Source: Desulfobacteraceae bacterium UBA2230
Lineage (GTDB): Bacteria > Desulfobacterota > Desulfobacteria > Desulfobacterales > Desulfosarcinaceae
NCBI GenBank assembly: GCA_002348005.1
Contig: DDYQ01000253.1
Coordinates: 1-8,931 of the forward strand
Length of the DNA stretch: 8,931 nt
Direction: 5' to 3'
Part shown: positions 7,001-8,931 of the stretch, piece after piece
Numbering within the stretch: the stretch's first letter is position 1
Layout: each line of letters starts with the position of its first letter
Notes under the pieces: generated by a model
What the model was told of the DNA's origin: nothing
The model's database searches: none
The model's input: only the letters and a program-made list of their open reading frames with translations
Position numbers and translations under genes: made by a program

Positions 7001-7135
7001 GAGGGGACCGACCAGCAGGCTCCCCTGGCCCGGGCGGTGCTGGGGGGGTTGACTGCTTCGACCCTGATCACCCTGGTGCTGATTCCCGCGGTCTATTCCC
7101 TGCTCCACCCTGAACCGAAGGGGGATGCTTCGTGA
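4046..7135 (+). CDS. RND-family inner-membrane efflux pump (AcrB/HAE-type)
   Basis: A 1029-residue proton-driven antiporter of the resistance-nodulation-division superfamily, full length and uninterrupted. It opens with [14 protein letters not shown] and TM1, followed by a large periplasmic loop to about residue 325. A block of helices comes next from about 335 ([18 protein letters not shown]), then the second periplasmic loop (about 553-865) and the last helices (about 869-1020), i.e. the usual duplicated 6+6 helix plan. TM4 reads [20 protein letters not shown]: Asp398 is kept, while the position of AcrB Asp408 is Ser399. TM10 reads [13 protein letters not shown], so Asn932 stands where AcrB has Lys940. 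This D/Asn version is known from other RND subgroups (for example SwrC-like pumps), so the protein is probably active but not a close AcrB orthologue. There is no methionine cluster suggesting a CusA-type copper pump. It overlaps the flanking genes by 4 bp on each side. Substrates are unknown. Confidence 0.95.
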   Translation: MKLPDFSVRRPVFTTMITLIVVILGVFSLARLKIDLLPSIELPTVTVRTEYAGASPEVMERLVTQIVEEIVGTVPGVIEMTSQSSEGASIVRVTFTWGTKIDTAAIDIQSKIQDEINELPEDIVRPRISKFDVASYPVVVLGISSNLDPVDLTQLIEDHIRYRFARLPGVAQADMWGEFKREVRVELDPGRVNALGLPLNQVLEAIRNANLDLPAGKIEQGSFEVTLRAPAEFVTLDQIRDTVILRRDGAAVTLGQVARVRDTYEKPTRIVRVNGERGIRIALRKQADANTVEVAKGILSEIEAVNRLYPQVRIIPVINQGNFIERSIANVAQSVLYGGGLSILVLLFFLRNIRSTLVISLAIPISVIATFALIYFSGFTLNLMTLGGLALGVGMMVDSSVVVLENIFRRRDENLEQPKEAAVEGAREVGGAIVASTITTLVIFLPLVFVRGVAGVLFQELSYVIIFSLVCSLLVSLSLLPMLASRFIETPDHLKKRCSPSVERLIAWSGHLFRKLDNGYRNLLYKVLRHRLLTVAVAMGTLAASLLLLPFIGTEFLPPSDEGEVRVTGEMEIGTRLDLLDQQVRKMEEIVYPSVPEKVSSVISVGSSSWRPSDASKTEISLSLVPVSQRRRSNIEIANDLRQRLRGKIPGMEIRTHAPQGQFLLERVLGGDEGLTVEIRGFDLPTLEALGKQVSGMIAAISGVTDIETSQKSGIPQQEIRVDRDKAADLGLSVRDLTKVLETAVAGSKAGEFRSQGNSYRIFVQLQDVEKRTLDEILDLTLATAGGGQVALRNLVTSEASYGPILIDRKDQQRLVTVKANVEGRDIGTVAEEVQALLDGIPRPVGYELSVAGSFEEQQKAFGELFVSLLLALVLVYMVLACQYESLRDPVVVMASVPVAAVGVLVVLFLTGTTLNLQSFIGCIMLGGIVVNNAILLVDQAGQLTRDGMSVRQAVAEAGRRRLRPILMTALTTILALLPLALGIGEGTDQQAPLARAVLGGLTASTLITLVLIPAVYSLLHPEPKGDAS
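7117..7124 (+). promoter_or_regulatory. Ribosome binding site for the outer-membrane factor GTG start
   Basis: GAAGGGGG inside the end of the pump gene lies 7 bp before the GTG at 7132. It supports GTG as the start, giving a proper lipoprotein signal peptide and a GTGA overlap with the pump stop codon. Confidence 0.65.
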
Positions 7136-8739
7136 AACCGTTCACCGTTTTGCATCTTTTCGGGCTTGCGGCCCTGGTTTTTGCTGCCGGTTGCCTCCCC
7201 GTGGCGAACTGGCCACCGCTGCCAGAAAGTCTCGACCGCCAGAGTCATGCCGAAAAGCCCTTTGAGAAAGTTACTCCGGTGACCTTCCGGCTGCCGGAGA
7301 ACTCGGTTCCGCCCGTATCTTCTCCCGCCGATGTCGAAGAACCCCTGCAACTTTCCATCGAACAGGCTGTCCTGCTGGTACTCAAGAACAATCGGGATCT
7401 CCAGGCGCGGCAATTGACGCCGGTGATTGCCGGTACTTTCGAGCAGATCGAACGGGGAAAATTCGACCCGGAGCTTTTCGGCGAGGCCGAGTATTTCAAG
7501 GAGAAAGCCTCCGAAACCTCCCGCTCCAGCGGCGGACTCTATCAGGTTACCGGCACCGATACCTATGCCGTCACAGGCTTGCGCCAGTTTCTGCCCACCG
7601 GCACCACCGTCGAGGCCGGCTTGTCCCACGAGCGCGGCATCTCTGACCGGGAGCCCGAGCTGCAGGCGGCCCGTGCCGGTCTCACCGTCACCCAATCCCT
7701 GTTGCGCGGTCTGGGACCGTCGGTCAACATGGTTTCCGTCCGCCAGGCCGAACTGGAAACGCTGGCCAGCATGGATGAACTGAGGGGCTTCACCGAAGCG
7801 CTACTGGCCGAGACCGAAACCGCCTACTGGAATTACGTTCTTGCCGGGGAGAAGATCGCCATTTTCAAGGAGTCGTTGCGGGTGGCCAGAAAACAGCGCG
7901 AGGAGATCGAGCTGCGCATTCAGGTGGGGGTGCTTTCCGAGATCGAGGTGGCGGCGGCGAAAGCGGAGGAAGCGCGGCGGGTCCAGGCCCTGATCGACGC
8001 CCGCAGTCAGCTGGAGGACCGCCGTCTGCGTCTGCTGCGGCTGATCAGCCCGAACGTCAATGGCCATCTCGATCAGCCGTTGAAAGTGGTCAGTGAGCCG
8101 CGCCTGGAGCTGCAACCGATTGACGATCTGGCGGATCGTTTGCAGCTGGCCGAAAAAAACCGCCCCGATCTGAACGAGGCCCGGCTGCGCCTGCAACAGA
8201 ACCGTCTGGAGACGATCTACACCCGCAACGGCCTTTTGCCCCGCCTCGATTTCTTCATCGCCCTCGGCAAAACCGGCTACGCCGATACATTTTCCGATGC
8301 TTTCCGGGAACTGAACGGCAGCGCTTACGACATCTCTGTCGGTGTTCGCCTGAGCCACATGCTCGGCAACCGCGCCGCCAAAGCCCAGGATGTGGCGGCT
8401 CATGCCTCCCGCCGGCAGGCCACCGTGGCCGTCGACAATCTGAAACAGCTGATCCATCTCGATGTGCGGCTCGGCGTCAACGAGGCGGAGTGCGCCCGCC
8501 AGCAGATCGGCGCCACCCGCGAAACCCGCATCTTCCAAGAGCAGACCCTGGCGGCGGAAAAGGAGCGTTTCGACGTCGGTGCCAGCACCGCCCTGGAAGT
8601 GGCACAGGCCCAGAGAGACCTGCTTCAGAGCCAGATCGCCGAGGTTGAAACCATCGTCAACTACCGCATCGCCCTGGTGAAGCTTTATCTGGCCGAGGGG
8701 AGCCTTCTCGACCGCCGTGGTGTCACCATCCAGCGGTAG
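7132..8739 (+). CDS. TolC/OprM-family outer-membrane efflux lipoprotein
   Basis: A 535-residue outer-membrane factor completing the tripartite pump. It starts at a GTG that overlaps the pump stop. The N-terminus is a lipoprotein signal ([21 protein letters not shown]) with cleavage before Cys21, as in OprM/NodT-type channels. The rest has the two-fold repeat of the OEP family. The first begins near residue 79 ([17 protein letters not shown]) and includes the long helix with [20 protein letters not shown] (about 255-275). The second ends with [18 protein letters not shown] and [17 protein letters not shown], the classical TolC C-terminal signature. [16 protein letters not shown] near 405 matches the barrel-to-helix segment of the second repeat. 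The linker after the lipid cysteine (about 22-78) is proline-rich and longer than in some relatives. No clear terminator follows the TAG. Confidence 0.93.
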   Translation: MKPFTVLHLFGLAALVFAAGCLPVANWPPLPESLDRQSHAEKPFEKVTPVTFRLPENSVPPVSSPADVEEPLQLSIEQAVLLVLKNNRDLQARQLTPVIAGTFEQIERGKFDPELFGEAEYFKEKASETSRSSGGLYQVTGTDTYAVTGLRQFLPTGTTVEAGLSHERGISDREPELQAARAGLTVTQSLLRGLGPSVNMVSVRQAELETLASMDELRGFTEALLAETETAYWNYVLAGEKIAIFKESLRVARKQREEIELRIQVGVLSEIEVAAAKAEEARRVQALIDARSQLEDRRLRLLRLISPNVNGHLDQPLKVVSEPRLELQPIDDLADRLQLAEKNRPDLNEARLRLQQNRLETIYTRNGLLPRLDFFIALGKTGYADTFSDAFRELNGSAYDISVGVRLSHMLGNRAAKAQDVAAHASRRQATVAVDNLKQLIHLDVRLGVNEAECARQQIGATRETRIFQEQTLAAEKERFDVGASTALEVAQAQRDLLQSQIAEVETIVNYRIALVKLYLAEGSLLDRRGVTIQR

Positions 8740-8750
8740 AAAGATTGCAA

Positions 8751-8850
8751 GGTGCCTGGTAATTGACGACCGGTGCCTAGGATTTTTCCAGCCAAATCTG
8801 TTTCCGGTCGTGATAAATTGAGCCAAAAATGGTCGTCAGGAATTGAGCCA
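8751..8850. mobile_element. Repeat-bearing terminus of an insertion sequence, possibly IS21-like
   Basis: Two direct repeats with a 25-bp period are present at 8806-8825 and 8831-8850. Both have the form GGTCGT-n4-AATTGAGCCA and agree at 17 of 20 positions. A diverged third copy (AATTGA at 8761, preceded by GGTGCCTGGT) and a perfect 8-bp inverted repeat, ACGACCGG (8766-8773) with CCGGTCGT (8804-8811), add to the structure. Repeated sites of about 20 bp near a terminus are characteristic of IS21-family ends, where the transposase binds several copies. The exact end is not fixed, and no transposase gene is visible before the window ends. Alternatives are an operator array or a repeat-rich operon tail. 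Confidence 0.4.
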
Positions 8851-8931
8851 CTTTGGAGGTGGAGTTGCTGGGAGAAAAAGGGTATGGTGCCATTTTTATC
8901 TCGGCGTGAGCGAGGTGGCGCATTGAAAAAA
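8851..8931. other. Right-edge stretch without a supported gene
   Basis: An ATG at 8884 opens a 16-codon plus-strand frame that reaches the edge (MVPFLSRRERGGALKK), preceded by AAAGGG; GGAGGT at 8855-8860 is another ribosome-site-like sequence. Sixteen residues are too few to call a gene or family. The stretch may be the beginning, or on the other strand the end, of the element whose terminus lies at 8751-8850. Confidence 0.2.

Noticed and set aside
5024..7108. A 694-codon open frame on the minus strand opposite the RND pump gene
   Set aside because: It lies wholly antisense to a full-length, well-recognised gene, is rich in His/Gln/Gly/Arg without domain character, and is the usual by-product of third-position GC bias.
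7801..8826. A 341-codon minus-strand frame opposite the TolC-like gene
   Set aside because: Antisense shadow of a clearly real gene; composition and lack of any motif argue against coding.
1..8931. CRISPR arrays, tRNA or rRNA genes, riboswitches
   Set aside because: I saw no regularly spaced repeats, no cloverleaf-like or rRNA-like sequence, and no conserved riboswitch core in the gene-free stretches.

Overview
The window looks like a bacterial chromosomal or plasmid segment in which an accessory, insertion-sequence-scarred region (about 1-2800) sits beside an intact three-gene efflux operon (about 2838-8739). The gene types (IS91-family HUH transposase, ArsD, PstS-like binding protein, RND/MFP/TolC pump with a lipoprotein outer-membrane factor) indicate a Gram-negative bacterium. 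The protein style recalls anaerobic Desulfobacterota/Desulfuromonadales, but that is an impression from family resemblance, not a demonstrated assignment.

Left region. Positions 616 to 1 on the minus strand encode the N-terminal half of an IS91-family transposase, with zinc-binding cysteines and the HUH histidines; it runs off the window. Beyond its 5' end, on the plus strand, lies a decayed arsenic-resistance fragment. It holds a short stretch resembling the C-terminus of a carboxymuconolactone-decarboxylase-like protein, an in-frame TAG, and then a recognisable ArsD metallochaperone whose reading frame jumps at four short single-base runs. Converging on it from the minus strand is an intact PstS-like periplasmic binding protein gene (2255 to 1446) with a strong ribosome binding site, a promoter candidate and a hairpin-plus-T-run terminator. 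Upstream of that gene lies the 3' end of a second, truncated IS91-like element: a C-terminal transposase remnant (2521 to about 2690), then three small hairpins and a CAAG tetranucleotide of the kind IS91 elements abut. The ars/pstS block is therefore bracketed by two same-orientation IS91-like pieces.

Right region. The plus-strand genes for a membrane fusion protein, an RND inner-membrane pump and a TolC-type outer-membrane lipoprotein are joined by 4-bp ATGA and GTGA overlaps, so they form one translationally coupled operon for a tripartite drug or solute efflux system. The pump keeps one of the two TM4 aspartates and has Asn where AcrB has Lys940, as in some other RND subgroups. After the operon, 8751-8850 carries a pair of 20-bp direct repeats with a 25-bp period plus an inverted repeat, which looks like the terminus of another insertion sequence, possibly IS21-like.

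I did not find a clearly new biological system. The most interesting material is the decayed arsD block and its IS91 bracket, the possible decarboxylase-ArsD fusion, and the repeat-bearing terminus at the right edge.
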